Positions 49,680-58,855 of a stretch of DNA of 64,000 nt are shown here, one piece after another (positions within the stretch are counted from its first letter, which is position 1; each line of letters opens with the position of its first letter). The stretch comes from Pseudomonadota bacterium. GTDB lineage: Bacteria; Pseudomonadota; Gammaproteobacteria; Steroidobacterales; Steroidobacteraceae. A program made the translations under genes and the position numbers. The stretch spans positions 1-64,000 of the forward strand of contig JAEYUC010000022.1 in NCBI GenBank assembly GCA_023433705.1. The letters are read 5' to 3'. Under the pieces are notes generated by a model. That model was not told the DNA's origin. It saw nothing but the letters and a program-made list of their open reading frames with translations, and did not search any database.

Positions 49680-52600
49680 GTGCAGGCCAATAAAGTTGAG
49701 CGTGGGGACGATCCCGGCGCTCTTTATTTCATCAGGGAAGACACCGAGACCGGCCGCCTGGCACGAGGCATCGACTGGTCCAGCACACCGCTGGGCGCGC
49801 CGGACACGTGGAGTCCGGCGCTGCGGATGATGGTGCCGTTCGTGTTCGCGAGCCGCTTTCCGCAGCTCCTGTGGTGGGGCCCCGAATACGTCTGCATCTA
49901 CAACGATGCCTACGCGCCGGTGCTCGGCGCCAAGCATCCAAGGGCCATGGGCCTGCCGATGCGTGAGGTCTGGTCGGAAGTCTGGGACCTCCTCAAACCA
50001 CTGATCGACACACCGTTCACCGGTGGCCCCGCGACCTGGATGGAAGACCTCGATCTCGAGGTCCAGCGCCACGGGTTCGTCGAGGAAGCGCATTTCACGG
50101 TCGCGTACAGTCCGGCGCCGGACGAAACCGCGCCGCGCGGCATCGGCGGCGTGATGGCGACGGTCGTCGAGATCACCGAGAAGGTTGTCGGCGAGCGGCG
50201 GCTGCGCATCCTGAAGGATCTCGGCACGCAGGTGGCCGAAGCCGACACCGACGTCGGCGTGTGCAGCGCGGCGGCGGCCGTGCTCGGACAACACTCCAAG
50301 GACGTGCCATTCGCGATTCTCTATCTACTCGATCCGTCGAAGCAGCGGCTCGGGCTGGTCGCACGCACGGGAATCGGCGCCGACGACGCGGGACCTCCGA
50401 CCTACGATCTGCAAACGGACCTGGCGAGTGCGCGCTGGCCATTGGAAGAAGCCTTGCGGACCGGGCAACTGCAGGTGCGCAGCGGCATCGAGGGCCTGCC
50501 GCCGATCACGCTGGGCCCGTCGAGCAACTCGCCCCATACCGTGGCCGTCGTGCCCATCCACTCGAACCTCGCGAGCCGCCCCGCCGGGGCCCTCGTGCTC
50601 GGCGTGAGCCCACGCCTGCGCTTCGACCAGTATTACGCCGGCTTCTTCGAGCTGGTCGGCGCGCAGATCGCCACGGCCATCGCGAACAAGCGCGCATACG
50701 AAGAGGAACGACGCCGCGCGGCGGCGCTGGCCGAGCTCGATCGCGCGAAGACGGCGTTCTTCTCGAACGTGAGCCACGAGTTCCGTACGCCGCTGACGCT
50801 CATGATCGGCCCGCTCGAGGATTCGCTCTCGGATGAGGCATTGCCTGGGCACCTGCGCGAGAAGCTCGACGTCTCGCACCGCAATTCCCTGCGCCTGCTC
50901 AAGCTCGTGAACTCGCTGCTCGATTTCGCGCGCATCGAAGCCGGCCGCGTGCAGGCCATCTACGAGGCCGTGGACCTCGCGGCGCTGACGCAGGACCTCG
51001 CGAGCAATTTCCGCTCGGCGATCGAGCGCGCGGGCCTCGAGTTCCGCGTCGATTGCGAGCCGTTGCCCGAACCCGTCTACGTCGACCGCGAGATGTGGGA
51101 GAAGGTCGTGCTCAACCTGCTCTCGAACGCGTTCAAGTTCACGCTCGAAGGACGGATCCGCGTGCGGCTCACGCACGAGGGCGAGTTCGCGCAGCTCGCG
51201 ATCGAGGACACGGGCGTCGGCGTGCCCGAAGACGAGTTGCCGCGCCTGTTCGAACGATTCCATCGCGTCGAGGGCACGGCGGCGCGCACGCACGAAGGAT
51301 CCGGCATCGGCCTCGCGCTCGTGCAGGAGCTGGTCAAACTACATGGCGGCACGATCGAGGCTTCGAGTGTGTTCGGCCGCGGCACGGAGCTTCGCGTGCG
51401 CATTCCATACGGCCATGCACACCTGGCGCCGTCGCATGTATCCACGAAGACCGCGTCGGCGCGCGAGCGCATCGGTCACGCCCAGGCCTTCGTGCAGGAA
51501 GCGCTGCGCTGGCTGCCGGACGAACCAGGCCAGTTGCAGGAGCTGCGCGAGCGGTTCACGGAGCCGGGAAGCCGGGACAGCCGTTTCGCCGCCATCCACG
51601 GTGCGCGCGTGATCCTGGCGGACGACAACGCGGACATGCGCGCCTATGTGCGCGACCTGCTGGGCGACTTCTATCGCGTGGAAACGGTCGCCGACGGCGA
51701 CGCGGCGCTCGCCGCCGCCCGGCGCGAAAAGCCCGATCTGATCCTCACCGACGTGATGATGCCGCGGCTCGATGGCTTCGGCCTGCTGCGTTCGGTCCGC
51801 GCGGACGATGCGCTGTGCGACGTTCCGATCGTGCTGCTGTCGGCGCGCGCGGGCGAGGAAGCGCGCATCGAGGGTCTCAACGCGGGCGCCGACGATTACA
51901 TCGTCAAGCCGTTCTCCGCGCGCGAGCTGCTTGCGCGCGTCGGCGCGCTGCTCGAGCTGGTGCGCACACGGCGCGACAGCGAGGAAAGGCAGCGGCAGGA
52001 CCTCGAACGCGCCGGTCGTCAGAAGGACGAATTCCTCGCGATGCTGGCGCACGAGCTGCGCAATCCGCTCGCGCCGATCCGCAATTCGAGCGAACTTCTT
52101 CGCCGACACCTCGAGCCGGGCACACCCGCGAGCGGCGCGGTGCGCACGATCGAGCGCCAGGTGACGCACCTCACGCGCATCGTCGACGACCTGCTCGACA
52201 TCTCGCGCATCACGCAGGGGCGCATCGAGCTGCGCCGCCAGCCGGTCGAGGCGGCCGACCTCGTCGCGCGCGCGCTCGAGACGGTCGAACCGCTGATTCG
52301 CCACAAGGGCCACGTCGTCACGCACTACGGCGCCAAGGCTTCGCTGTGCGTGAACGTGGACCCCGAGCGCCTCGTGCAATGTCTCGGCAACCTGCTGACC
52401 AATGCCGCGAAATACACCGAGCCCGGTGGCGCGATCCGCATCGACACGCGCGAGATCGACGGGCAGGTCAGCATCGCGGTCGCGGACAACGGCGTCGGCA
52501 TCGCGTCCGAACTACTGCCCAAGGTGTTCGAACTGTTCGTGCAGGGCGAACGCACGCTGGATCGCGCGCAGGGCGGGCTCGGCATCGGCCTGTCGCTGGT

Positions 52601-53102
52601 GAAGAAGCTGATCGAAATGCATGGCGGCAGCGTGCGCATCGACAGCGCCGGTCCGCTGCGCGGCACGACCTGCGAGATCCGCCTGCCGCTGCACGAAGGC
52701 GCGGCCGCGGACACACACTCCGCCGACCCCCCGGCTTCCCGTTCCCACCGCATCCTCGTCGTCGACGACAACGAAGATGCCGCGAATTCACTTGCGCTGA
52801 TCCTGGAGCTCGACGGCCACCAGATCGCGACCGCGCACTCCGGCATGGAGGCGCTCGACCGGGTCGAGGATTTCCGGCCCGAGATCGTGTTGCTCGACAT
52901 CGGCCTGCCCGGGCTCGATGGATACCAGATCGCGGAACGAATCCGCCGCGAACCACGTTTCGAAGGCATCCGGCTCGTCGCGCTTACGGGTTATGGAACG
53001 AGCACGGACCGGCAACGTGCCCAGGATGCCGGATTCACGCATCACCTCGTGAAACCGGTCGACTTCGCGGACCTCAAGCGCACGATCGATTCGCTGCATT
53101 GA
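49680..53102 (+). CDS. Hybrid sensor histidine kinase, double kinase and double receiver
   Basis: 1140 residues, GTG start, no transmembrane helix. The order is a PAS-like domain (about 20-165, LLWWGPEYVCIYNDAYAPVLG), GAF (about 180-340), HisKA with H366 (NVSHEFRTPLTLM), HATPase (NLLSNAFKF, DTGVGVPED, GSGIGLALV), receiver 1 with D691 (ILTDVMMPRLDG), a second HisKA with H791 (MLAHELRNPLAPI), a second HATPase (NLLTNAAKY, GLGIGLSLV) and receiver 2 with D1073 (LLDIGLPGLDG). It carries two complete kinase cores in one chain. It is cytoplasmic and its signal is unknown. No DNA-binding partner is adjacent. Confidence 0.9.
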   Translation: MQANKVERGDDPGALYFIREDTETGRLARGIDWSSTPLGAPDTWSPALRMMVPFVFASRFPQLLWWGPEYVCIYNDAYAPVLGAKHPRAMGLPMREVWSEVWDLLKPLIDTPFTGGPATWMEDLDLEVQRHGFVEEAHFTVAYSPAPDETAPRGIGGVMATVVEITEKVVGERRLRILKDLGTQVAEADTDVGVCSAAAAVLGQHSKDVPFAILYLLDPSKQRLGLVARTGIGADDAGPPTYDLQTDLASARWPLEEALRTGQLQVRSGIEGLPPITLGPSSNSPHTVAVVPIHSNLASRPAGALVLGVSPRLRFDQYYAGFFELVGAQIATAIANKRAYEEERRRAAALAELDRAKTAFFSNVSHEFRTPLTLMIGPLEDSLSDEALPGHLREKLDVSHRNSLRLLKLVNSLLDFARIEAGRVQAIYEAVDLAALTQDLASNFRSAIERAGLEFRVDCEPLPEPVYVDREMWEKVVLNLLSNAFKFTLEGRIRVRLTHEGEFAQLAIEDTGVGVPEDELPRLFERFHRVEGTAARTHEGSGIGLALVQELVKLHGGTIEASSVFGRGTELRVRIPYGHAHLAPSHVSTKTASARERIGHAQAFVQEALRWLPDEPGQLQELRERFTEPGSRDSRFAAIHGARVILADDNADMRAYVRDLLGDFYRVETVADGDAALAAARREKPDLILTDVMMPRLDGFGLLRSVRADDALCDVPIVLLSARAGEEARIEGLNAGADDYIVKPFSARELLARVGALLELVRTRRDSEERQRQDLERAGRQKDEFLAMLAHELRNPLAPIRNSSELLRRHLEPGTPASGAVRTIERQVTHLTRIVDDLLDISRITQGRIELRRQPVEAADLVARALETVEPLIRHKGHVVTHYGAKASLCVNVDPERLVQCLGNLLTNAAKYTEPGGAIRIDTREIDGQVSIAVADNGVGIASELLPKVFELFVQGERTLDRAQGGLGIGLSLVKKLIEMHGGSVRIDSAGPLRGTTCEIRLPLHEGAAADTHSADPPASRSHRILVVDDNEDAANSLALILELDGHQIATAHSGMEALDRVEDFRPEIVLLDIGLPGLDGYQIAERIRREPRFEGIRLVALTGYGTSTDRQRAQDAGFTHHLVKPVDFADLKRTIDSLH

Positions 53103-53219
53103 GCGGCGCGAAATGTAGGAACAGACTACTCCGCGCGTGGGTCGCATTCCCTACGCGCGGACGGCTGGAACACCGATGAGTCCCGCCCGCGCCGCTGTCA
53201 TTGTGTGGATCGAGTCCAT

Positions 53220-54302
53220 ATGCGGTCGTACCGGCTTCATCGTTCGCGCATTCATGCGGCCGCCATCGCGATGATGGCGCTCGCGCCTTTGGCGCGCGCG
53301 GAAGAGCCTGCGGCGCCGGAAGCCGCACAGACGGCACAACGAGATGCAACGATCGTCGGCGTCGGAACCGCGGACGTGCCGATCGGCTACGTCAACGTCA
53401 AGGATCCGTGGCTCGATCGCGCGCACGTCGCCACGTTCAACCTGATGTGGCGCTCGGCGCGCGAGGTCGACGGCTGGTTCGGCGGCAACGGCGAAGACCT
53501 CGCGTACATGCAAACGCGCGGCTCCATTGCCCCCGCTATTCTCTGGGACGAATACGACGGGTTTCAGCCGCGCATGCGATTCAGCCTGGACGTCCCGCTG
53601 CCCGGGCTCAACGAGCGATTCCGCGCGTTCGTCGGCCGGGTGAACCGGCACGAATACGTGCTGGAAGACGAACCGGATTCCGGCGCGTTCGCGCAGCAGT
53701 ACGGCCCGGTCGAAGACGACGAAACGTTGCTCGGCATCCGTTATCTCTCGCCGAAGCAGGGCAAGTCGTTCGAAGCGGACCTCGGCGTGCGACTCGCGTT
53801 TCCGGTCGATCCTTACGTGAAGGGGAGCTTCAACTTCACCAGGGGAACGTCGGATACCACACTGCTGCGATTTCGCCAGACCTTGTTCTGGCAGAACAGC
53901 GAAAAACTCGGCGTCACGAGCCGCGTGACCGCCGAACGCGCGTTCGGCGGATCGTGGATGTGGCGCTGGACGGGCTCGGGCACGTTCTCCCAGCGCACGG
54001 AGGGCGTGCGCGCGTTCTCGTCGTTCCAGCTGCTGCGCGGCTTCCCGAACCGGCGCGCGATCGCCGGCGAACTGTTCGCGCAAGGCGAGATGGATGCCGA
54101 CGTGCCCATGCGCAATTACGGCGCGAAGATCGCCTATCGGCGCAGTATCGCGCGCGACTGGCTCGTGCTCGAAACGCGGCTGAGTCTGACGTATCCGAGG
54201 GAACACCCTTGGGAAGACCGCAAGGCGAACTGGGGAGTAGGCGTCGGCCTCGAAATGTTTTTCGGCACGAACGAATTTCTCGCGCGCCCGGTCACATTCT
54301 GA
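53220..54302 (+). CDS. Outer-membrane-like beta-rich exported protein
   Basis: 360 residues from ATG 53220 (GTG 53205 alternative). A signal peptide ends at LARAEEP. Then come alternating strands typical of a barrel: FNLMWRSAREVDGWFGG, RMRFSLDVPLPGL, VDPYVKGSFNFTRG, LLRFRQTLFWQN, WMWRWTGSGTFSQ, WLVLETRLSLTYP, GVGVGLEMFFG. The end VTF fits outer-membrane insertion. The family is not recognised; a function in envelope or transport is only suggested by topology. Confidence 0.65.
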   Translation: MRSYRLHRSRIHAAAIAMMALAPLARAEEPAAPEAAQTAQRDATIVGVGTADVPIGYVNVKDPWLDRAHVATFNLMWRSAREVDGWFGGNGEDLAYMQTRGSIAPAILWDEYDGFQPRMRFSLDVPLPGLNERFRAFVGRVNRHEYVLEDEPDSGAFAQQYGPVEDDETLLGIRYLSPKQGKSFEADLGVRLAFPVDPYVKGSFNFTRGTSDTTLLRFRQTLFWQNSEKLGVTSRVTAERAFGGSWMWRWTGSGTFSQRTEGVRAFSSFQLLRGFPNRRAIAGELFAQGEMDADVPMRNYGAKIAYRRSIARDWLVLETRLSLTYPREHPWEDRKANWGVGVGLEMFFGTNEFLARPVTF

Positions 54303-54406
54303 AGCGCGTTTCGACGCCGTCGAGCGTCAATGAGCCCAATGTCTAACTACGAGCGCGGGATGTCCCGCGTAGTCTCCTCCGTTTCCGCGATCGCAGGTGC
54401 CCCGAC

Positions 54407-54610
54407 ATGTCACCCAACAACGACAAACACGCCTGGTATGTCGTGGCCTGCGCGTTACTCGTCTTAGGGCTCGGCCTCATCGCGTTTGCAACCGTCGGTG
54501 GCGCGAGCGACGAGGAATCCACGGCGCGCGAGCGCATGGAGACGTCTCCCGAGCGAGCGGCACGGGAATTTCCCAAAGAATGGCAATGGGACGAACCGGT
54601 GAGCCTGTAG
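54407..54610 (+). CDS. Small single-pass membrane protein
   Basis: 67 residues: one transmembrane helix (AWYVVACALLVLGLGLIAFATVGG) and a charged C-terminal tail (ERMETSPERAAREFPKEWQWDEP). Codon use fits the neighbours. No family is recognised. Confidence 0.5.
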   Translation: MSPNNDKHAWYVVACALLVLGLGLIAFATVGGASDEESTARERMETSPERAAREFPKEWQWDEPVSL

Positions 54611-54696
54611 CTCGCTCGAGCCGCTGCGTCTCCCGTCGGCGCACGGATGTCGAGCTAACAATGTCATGATGCTTCGCTCCCGAAGCCGATCGCATC

Positions 54697-55254
54697 GTGA
54701 ATCTCGAACACCTTCTCGATACCTACGGTTATCCCGCGCTCTTCCTCGGCACGTTCGCGGAGGGTGAGACCGTGCTCGTGCTCGGCGGCCTGCTCGCGCA
54801 TCGCGGGCACCTCGAGCTGGCGGCCGTCATCCTGACGGCGTTCGTCGCGGCGGTATCGGGCAACCAGCTCTATTTCTACCTGGGGCGGCGGCATGCGGCC
54901 GGCTTCCTTGGGCGGTTCCCGCGGCTGCATGCGCAGGCGCACGCGGCGCTACGCCGGATCGAGAACCACCAGGTGAAATGGGCGTTCGCGATGCGCTTCA
55001 TGTGGGGGTTTCGCATCGCGATGCCGGTCGCGCTGGGCATGACCGACATGCGTGCGAGCGTGTACCTGTGGATCAACCTGCTTACCGGCGCGGTGTGGGC
55101 GACGTTGTTCGCGCTGATCGGATTCAGCGCCGGCGGCGCGTTCAGCCGAGCCGTCGACGACGTGCGCCAGCATGAGAAATGGATCATCGGCGGCCTCCTG
55201 GCGGCGGCGTTCATCGTGGTCGCGGTCCGGTGGAGGCGTGCGCGCCGGGGCTGA
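54697..55254 (+). CDS. DedA-family membrane protein
   Basis: 185 residues, GTG start. DedA/SNARE-associated hallmarks are seen: FLGTFAEGETVLVLGGLLAHRG (acidic residue in the re-entrant loop), GNQLYFYLGRRH, and AFAMRFMWGFRIAMPVALGMTDM (the R-x3 region before the core). Members act in lipid-carrier recycling and proton-motive-force homeostasis. It is transcribed just upstream of the serine deaminase (15-base gap). Confidence 0.88.
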   Translation: MNLEHLLDTYGYPALFLGTFAEGETVLVLGGLLAHRGHLELAAVILTAFVAAVSGNQLYFYLGRRHAAGFLGRFPRLHAQAHAALRRIENHQVKWAFAMRFMWGFRIAMPVALGMTDMRASVYLWINLLTGAVWATLFALIGFSAGGAFSRAVDDVRQHEKWIIGGLLAAAFIVVAVRWRRARRG

Positions 55255-55268
55255 AGTTACAATGCGCC

Positions 55269-56651
55269 GTGGCACTCAGCGCATTCGACCTGTTCAAGAT
55301 CGGCATCGGTCCGTCCAGCTCGCACACGGTGGGACCGATGCGGGCCGCGCGGCTGTTCGCGCGGCGGCTGCGCGAGGCCGGCGTGTTGGAGCGGACCGCG
55401 CGCATCGCGGTCTCGCTGTACGGTTCGCTGGGCGCGACCGGCAAGGGACACGGCAGCGACAAGGCGATCCTGCTCGGGTTGCTCGGCGAGGAGCCGGATA
55501 CTGTCGACGTGGACGCGATTGCATCGCTCGTGCAACGCGTGCGCGAGTCCGGGCGACTGCGCGTATTGGGCACGCAGGACATCTCTTTCGGCGAACGCAC
55601 CGACCTCGTGTTCAATCATCACGACACGCTGCCGCTGCATTCGAACGGCATGCGGTTCGTCGCGACGGACGCGAACGGCGGCGAACTGGCGGACGGTACT
55701 TACTACTCGGTCGGCGGCGGGTTCGTGGTCGCGGACGACCCGCGATCGGCCGGCAAGCGCGTCGTGCCGGATCTCACCCCCTTGCCACTGCCCTTCCGCA
55801 CGGCGGATGAGTTGTTAGGCCTCTGCACGCGCGAGGGACTTTCCATCGCGGGCGTAATGCGGCGCAACGAACGCGTGTGGCGCAGCGACGCCGAGATCGA
55901 CGCGGGACTGCTGAACATCTGGCGGGTGATGCAGGCATGCGTGAAACGTGGGTGCGAAACGCCGGGTGTCCTGCCGGGCGGATACAAGGTGAAGCGGCGC
56001 GCGCCCGAGCTGTACAAGCAACTGACCGCCCCGCAGGTGGCGGCGCCTCAGGATCCATTGATCGCGCTCGACTGGGTCAATCTCTGGGCGCTCGCGGTCA
56101 ACGAGGAGAATGCCTCCGGCGGACGCGTCGTCACCGCGCCGACCAATGGCGCGGCCGGCATCGTGCCGGCGCTCATGCATTACTACGCGCGCTTCGTGCA
56201 CGGCGCCAACGACGCCGGCATCGTGGATTTCCTGCTCACCGCCGCGGCCATCGGCTTCCTGTATAAAGAAAACGCCTCGATCTCGGGTGCGGAAGTGGGC
56301 TGCCAGGGCGAAGTCGGCGTCGCCTGCTCGATGGCGGCCGCGGCGCTGACCGCGGTGCTGGGCGGCTCGCCCGCGCAGGTCGAAAACGCGGCCGAGATCG
56401 CGATGGAGCATCACCTTGGGCTCACCTGCGATCCGGTGGGTGGACTGGTTCAAATCCCTTGTATTGAACGAAACGCGATCGGCGCGGCCAAAGCCATCAA
56501 CGTCGCGCGCATGGCCCTGCGCGGGGACGGCACGCATTACGTATCGCTCGACAAGGTCATCAAGACCATGCGAGAAACGGGCGCCGACATGAAGACCAAG
56601 TACAAGGAAACATCACGCGGCGGACTCGCCGTGAACATCGTGGAGTGTTGA
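55269..56651 (+). CDS. sdaA: L-serine ammonia-lyase (iron-sulfur)
   Basis: 460 residues from GTG 55269; the longer frame overlaps the DedA gene and is not protein-like. Motifs: FKIGIGPSSSHTVGPMRAA at the N-terminus; the 4Fe-4S cysteines lie in GCQGEVGVACSM and LTCDPVGGLVQIPC; TAPTNGAAGIVPAL and GGLAVNIVEC close the protein. It deaminates L-serine to pyruvate and ammonia; the cluster is oxygen-sensitive. Length and domain order match single-chain gammaproteobacterial enzymes. Confidence 0.93.
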   Translation: MALSAFDLFKIGIGPSSSHTVGPMRAARLFARRLREAGVLERTARIAVSLYGSLGATGKGHGSDKAILLGLLGEEPDTVDVDAIASLVQRVRESGRLRVLGTQDISFGERTDLVFNHHDTLPLHSNGMRFVATDANGGELADGTYYSVGGGFVVADDPRSAGKRVVPDLTPLPLPFRTADELLGLCTREGLSIAGVMRRNERVWRSDAEIDAGLLNIWRVMQACVKRGCETPGVLPGGYKVKRRAPELYKQLTAPQVAAPQDPLIALDWVNLWALAVNEENASGGRVVTAPTNGAAGIVPALMHYYARFVHGANDAGIVDFLLTAAAIGFLYKENASISGAEVGCQGEVGVACSMAAAALTAVLGGSPAQVENAAEIAMEHHLGLTCDPVGGLVQIPCIERNAIGAAKAINVARMALRGDGTHYVSLDKVIKTMRETGADMKTKYKETSRGGLAVNIVEC

Positions 56652-56652
56652 C

Positions 56653-57183
56653 ATGCGAATCCTCGCCGCGCGCGGTCTGCTGGCCGCGCTTCCCATCATG
56701 TTGTTGGCCCTGCCCGCTCACGCGGAAAAACCGCAGGTGCGTTCGTACGCGGCGGGTTCGCCCTCGGGCGGCATTCCGCAGTGGAATCCGGGCGAGAAGT
56801 TCGTCGCGGTGTCGAGCGGCACGTGCTCGGGCAGCTGCCCGGTGTACGAGCTGTACGTGTTCAACGACGGCCGTGTCATATTCGTCGGAAAGAAAGACAC
56901 CGGCAAGCAGGGTGTGGCGCGCAAGAAAATTTCGCCCGAGGGCTACAACGAACTACTGCGCACGATCGTGCGCCACCAGGTGCTGGAGAAGGAGATCAAG
57001 CGCGGCACCTGCCTCAAGGGCCGGCCCATGCTCATGGTCATGGGCTCTACGCCCGACGCCCAGGGCATGATCACGCAGTCGCTCAATTCGGGCTGCGAGA
57101 AGCAGGCCGACATCGCGCGCGAGATCGAACAGCAGTTCATCTCGTGGACCGAAGTCGAACCCTGGCTGGTCGCGAAGAATTGA
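56653..57183 (+). CDS. DUF6438-like exported protein
   Basis: 176 residues starting one base after the serine deaminase stop, so co-transcribed. A signal peptide ends at ALPAHAEK. The core VSSGTCSGSCPVYELYVFNDGRVIFVGKK, with a C-x3-C pair, matches DUF6438. Further cysteines (RGTCLKGR, NSGCEKQ) may form disulfides in the periplasm. The function is unknown. Confidence 0.75.
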   Translation: MRILAARGLLAALPIMLLALPAHAEKPQVRSYAAGSPSGGIPQWNPGEKFVAVSSGTCSGSCPVYELYVFNDGRVIFVGKKDTGKQGVARKKISPEGYNELLRTIVRHQVLEKEIKRGTCLKGRPMLMVMGSTPDAQGMITQSLNSGCEKQADIAREIEQQFISWTEVEPWLVAKN

Positions 57184-57188
57184 AGATG

Positions 57189-57226
57189 TTTTTACCGGGA
57201 CGGTGCCTGGCACCGATCCGGTAAAA
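57189..57226 (+). terminator. Hairpin terminator or REP-like element after the serine-deaminase operon
   Basis: Outer arms TTTTACCGG and CCGGTAAAA enclose an inner stem GGTGCC/GGCACC. It begins six bases after the stop. There is no T-run beyond the stem, so termination is plausible but not sure. Confidence 0.6.
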
Positions 57227-57254
57227 GCGCAGGCAGCGTCAGTCGGGAGTAGTT

Positions 57255-58211
57255 ATGGACGCGTTATCGGATGTACTGCGGGCCGTGCGGCTCTCGGGTG
57301 CATTCTTCTTCGACGTACACGCGCGCGCGCCCTGGGTCGCGGAAACGCCGCTCGGGAAGAGCGTGGTCGACTCCATGTTTCCCGGCTCGGATCACCTCAT
57401 CTCGTATCACATCATGATGGAGGGAAGCTGCTGGTTCAGCATCGAGGGCGAGGAGCCGATGAAGCTCGTCGCCGGCGACATCATCGTCCTGCCGCACGGC
57501 GACACGCACGTGCTCGCGACCGACCTCGGCATGCGCAAGTCGCCGGAGCTGTCGATGTACCGGCGACCCGACGATGGCCTTCTGCCCGCGAAGATCCTGG
57601 TGGGCACGGACAACGGCGAGCCCGCGCATTTCGTGTGCGGCTTCCTCGGCTGCGATTCGCGCCCTTACAACCCACTGCTGACCGCACTGCCGCGTGCAAT
57701 CCGCATCAACGACGTCGGCAGCGGCGCGCTCGGCGCGTATTTCCGCGCGGCGCTCGCGGAGTCGAAGGAACGCATGGGCGGCGAATGCATGCTGGGCCGC
57801 ATCAGCGAGCTCATGTTCGTCGACGTGGTGCGTCGTTATCTCGAGAACCTGCCGGCGGATCGCAATAGCTGGCTCGGCGGACTGCGCGATCCACACGTCG
57901 GCCGCGCGCTGGCCGCGTTGCACGAAAGCCCCGCTCGCGACTGGACGCTCGAGACGCTCGCCGAGATCGCCGCGTTGTCGCGCTCCGCGTTCGCCGAACG
58001 ATTCGCGAATTTCGTCGGCCACCCGCCGATGCAGTACCTCGCCAACTGGCGCATGCAGCTCGCGTCCAACTACCTGCGCAACGGCACCGAAAGCGTCGCC
58101 GCGGTCGCGAACCGCGTCGGTTACGACTCCGAGGCCGCATTCAGCCGCGCGTTCAAGAAGGCGCTGGGCCTGCCGCCCGGCGAATGGCGGACGAAGACCG
58201 TCCCGGAATGA
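57255..58211 (+). CDS. AraC-family regulator with cupin N-terminus
   Basis: 318 residues. The N-terminal half is a cupin-type domain (FFFDVHARAPWVAETP, MMEGSCWFSIEGEEPMKLVAGDIIVLPHGDTHVL). The C-terminal half has two HTH motifs (WTLETLAEIAALSRSAFAERF, ESVAAVANRVGYDSEAAFSRAFKKALG). This cupin_6/AraC type often controls adjacent oxidoreductases. The target is unknown; no divergent gene sits within 70 bases upstream. Confidence 0.88.
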   Translation: MDALSDVLRAVRLSGAFFFDVHARAPWVAETPLGKSVVDSMFPGSDHLISYHIMMEGSCWFSIEGEEPMKLVAGDIIVLPHGDTHVLATDLGMRKSPELSMYRRPDDGLLPAKILVGTDNGEPAHFVCGFLGCDSRPYNPLLTALPRAIRINDVGSGALGAYFRAALAESKERMGGECMLGRISELMFVDVVRRYLENLPADRNSWLGGLRDPHVGRALAALHESPARDWTLETLAEIAALSRSAFAERFANFVGHPPMQYLANWRMQLASNYLRNGTESVAAVANRVGYDSEAAFSRAFKKALGLPPGEWRTKTVPE

Positions 58212-58339
58212 GAACGCCCACCTACGGGTTGGGAATAGGAAAACTAAACGATCCGTCAGAACTCCGGAACACAACGCCCCGGTCGCGCGGGCAGCATGCG
58301 CTCCTCCAGGACACACCATCGATATCGAGAGGAGCACAC

Positions 58340-58678
58340 ATGAAGTCGATCAAACTACTCACCGCCGCCGTCGCGGCGCTGGCCCTGGGCGGCATCGCAC
58401 AGGCCGGGGCGCGGCACGAGACCACCAGTGTCGTCGTCAAGTACGGCGACCTGAACCTCGAGTCCGCCCAGGACATCAAGATCCTTCGCAAGCGCATCCG
58501 CAATGCCGCGCAGTCGGTTTGCGGGTCGATCGACACGAAGATCCTGGGCCTGCGCGACGCGTACGAGGATTGCGTCGAGGAAGCCTTCACCGGCGGCGTC
58601 GCCGCGGTGGGCAATCCGAACGTCACGAACTACCGGCCGGCCACGCGCCTGCCCGAGGTCGCGTCCAATCGAGGCTGA
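58340..58678 (+). CDS. UrcA family protein
   Basis: 112 residues; GAGAGGAG precedes the ATG. A signal peptide (MKSIKLLTAAVAALALGGIAQAG) is followed by the UrcA core: VVVKYGDLNLESAQDIKILRKRIRNAAQSVCG and YEDCVEEAF, with the conserved Cys pair. It is periplasmic; the role is unknown. The family is frequent in Steroidobacter-, sphingomonad- and Caulobacter-type bacteria. Confidence 0.85.
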   Translation: MKSIKLLTAAVAALALGGIAQAGARHETTSVVVKYGDLNLESAQDIKILRKRIRNAAQSVCGSIDTKILGLRDAYEDCVEEAFTGGVAAVGNPNVTNYRPATRLPEVASNRG

Positions 58679-58691
58679 CAGCCCGGGGCGC

Positions 58692-58800
58692 TCCCCATTC
58701 CCACCTGCAATGCCGCGATCGAACGGGAATTGATCCCCGTTCTTCGCGGAATCAGCTTACGCGGCCATGCAGGCCGGAATGGGGACCGTCCCCGTTTCCG
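58692..58800. repeat. Compound inverted repeat (BIME-like)
   Basis: TCCCCATTCCCACCTGCA at 58692 is an imperfect inverse of the sequence ending GGAATGGGGA at 58785. Inside are AACGGG and CCCGTT arms, and the right end (58775-58800) is itself a GGGGACC/GTCCCC palindrome of the REP-like type. It fills the gap between the UrcA gene and the next gene. Confidence 0.6.
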
Positions 58801-58855
58801 ACAGATATCGGCCGTCGGGCTTGCGATGCTGTGTGTATTCCACACGGAGCACGCC

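Noticed and set aside
51053..53179. 708-residue open frame overlapping the hybrid kinase in another frame
   Set aside because: Arg/Ala-rich out-of-frame reading; kinase motifs occur only in the 49680 frame.
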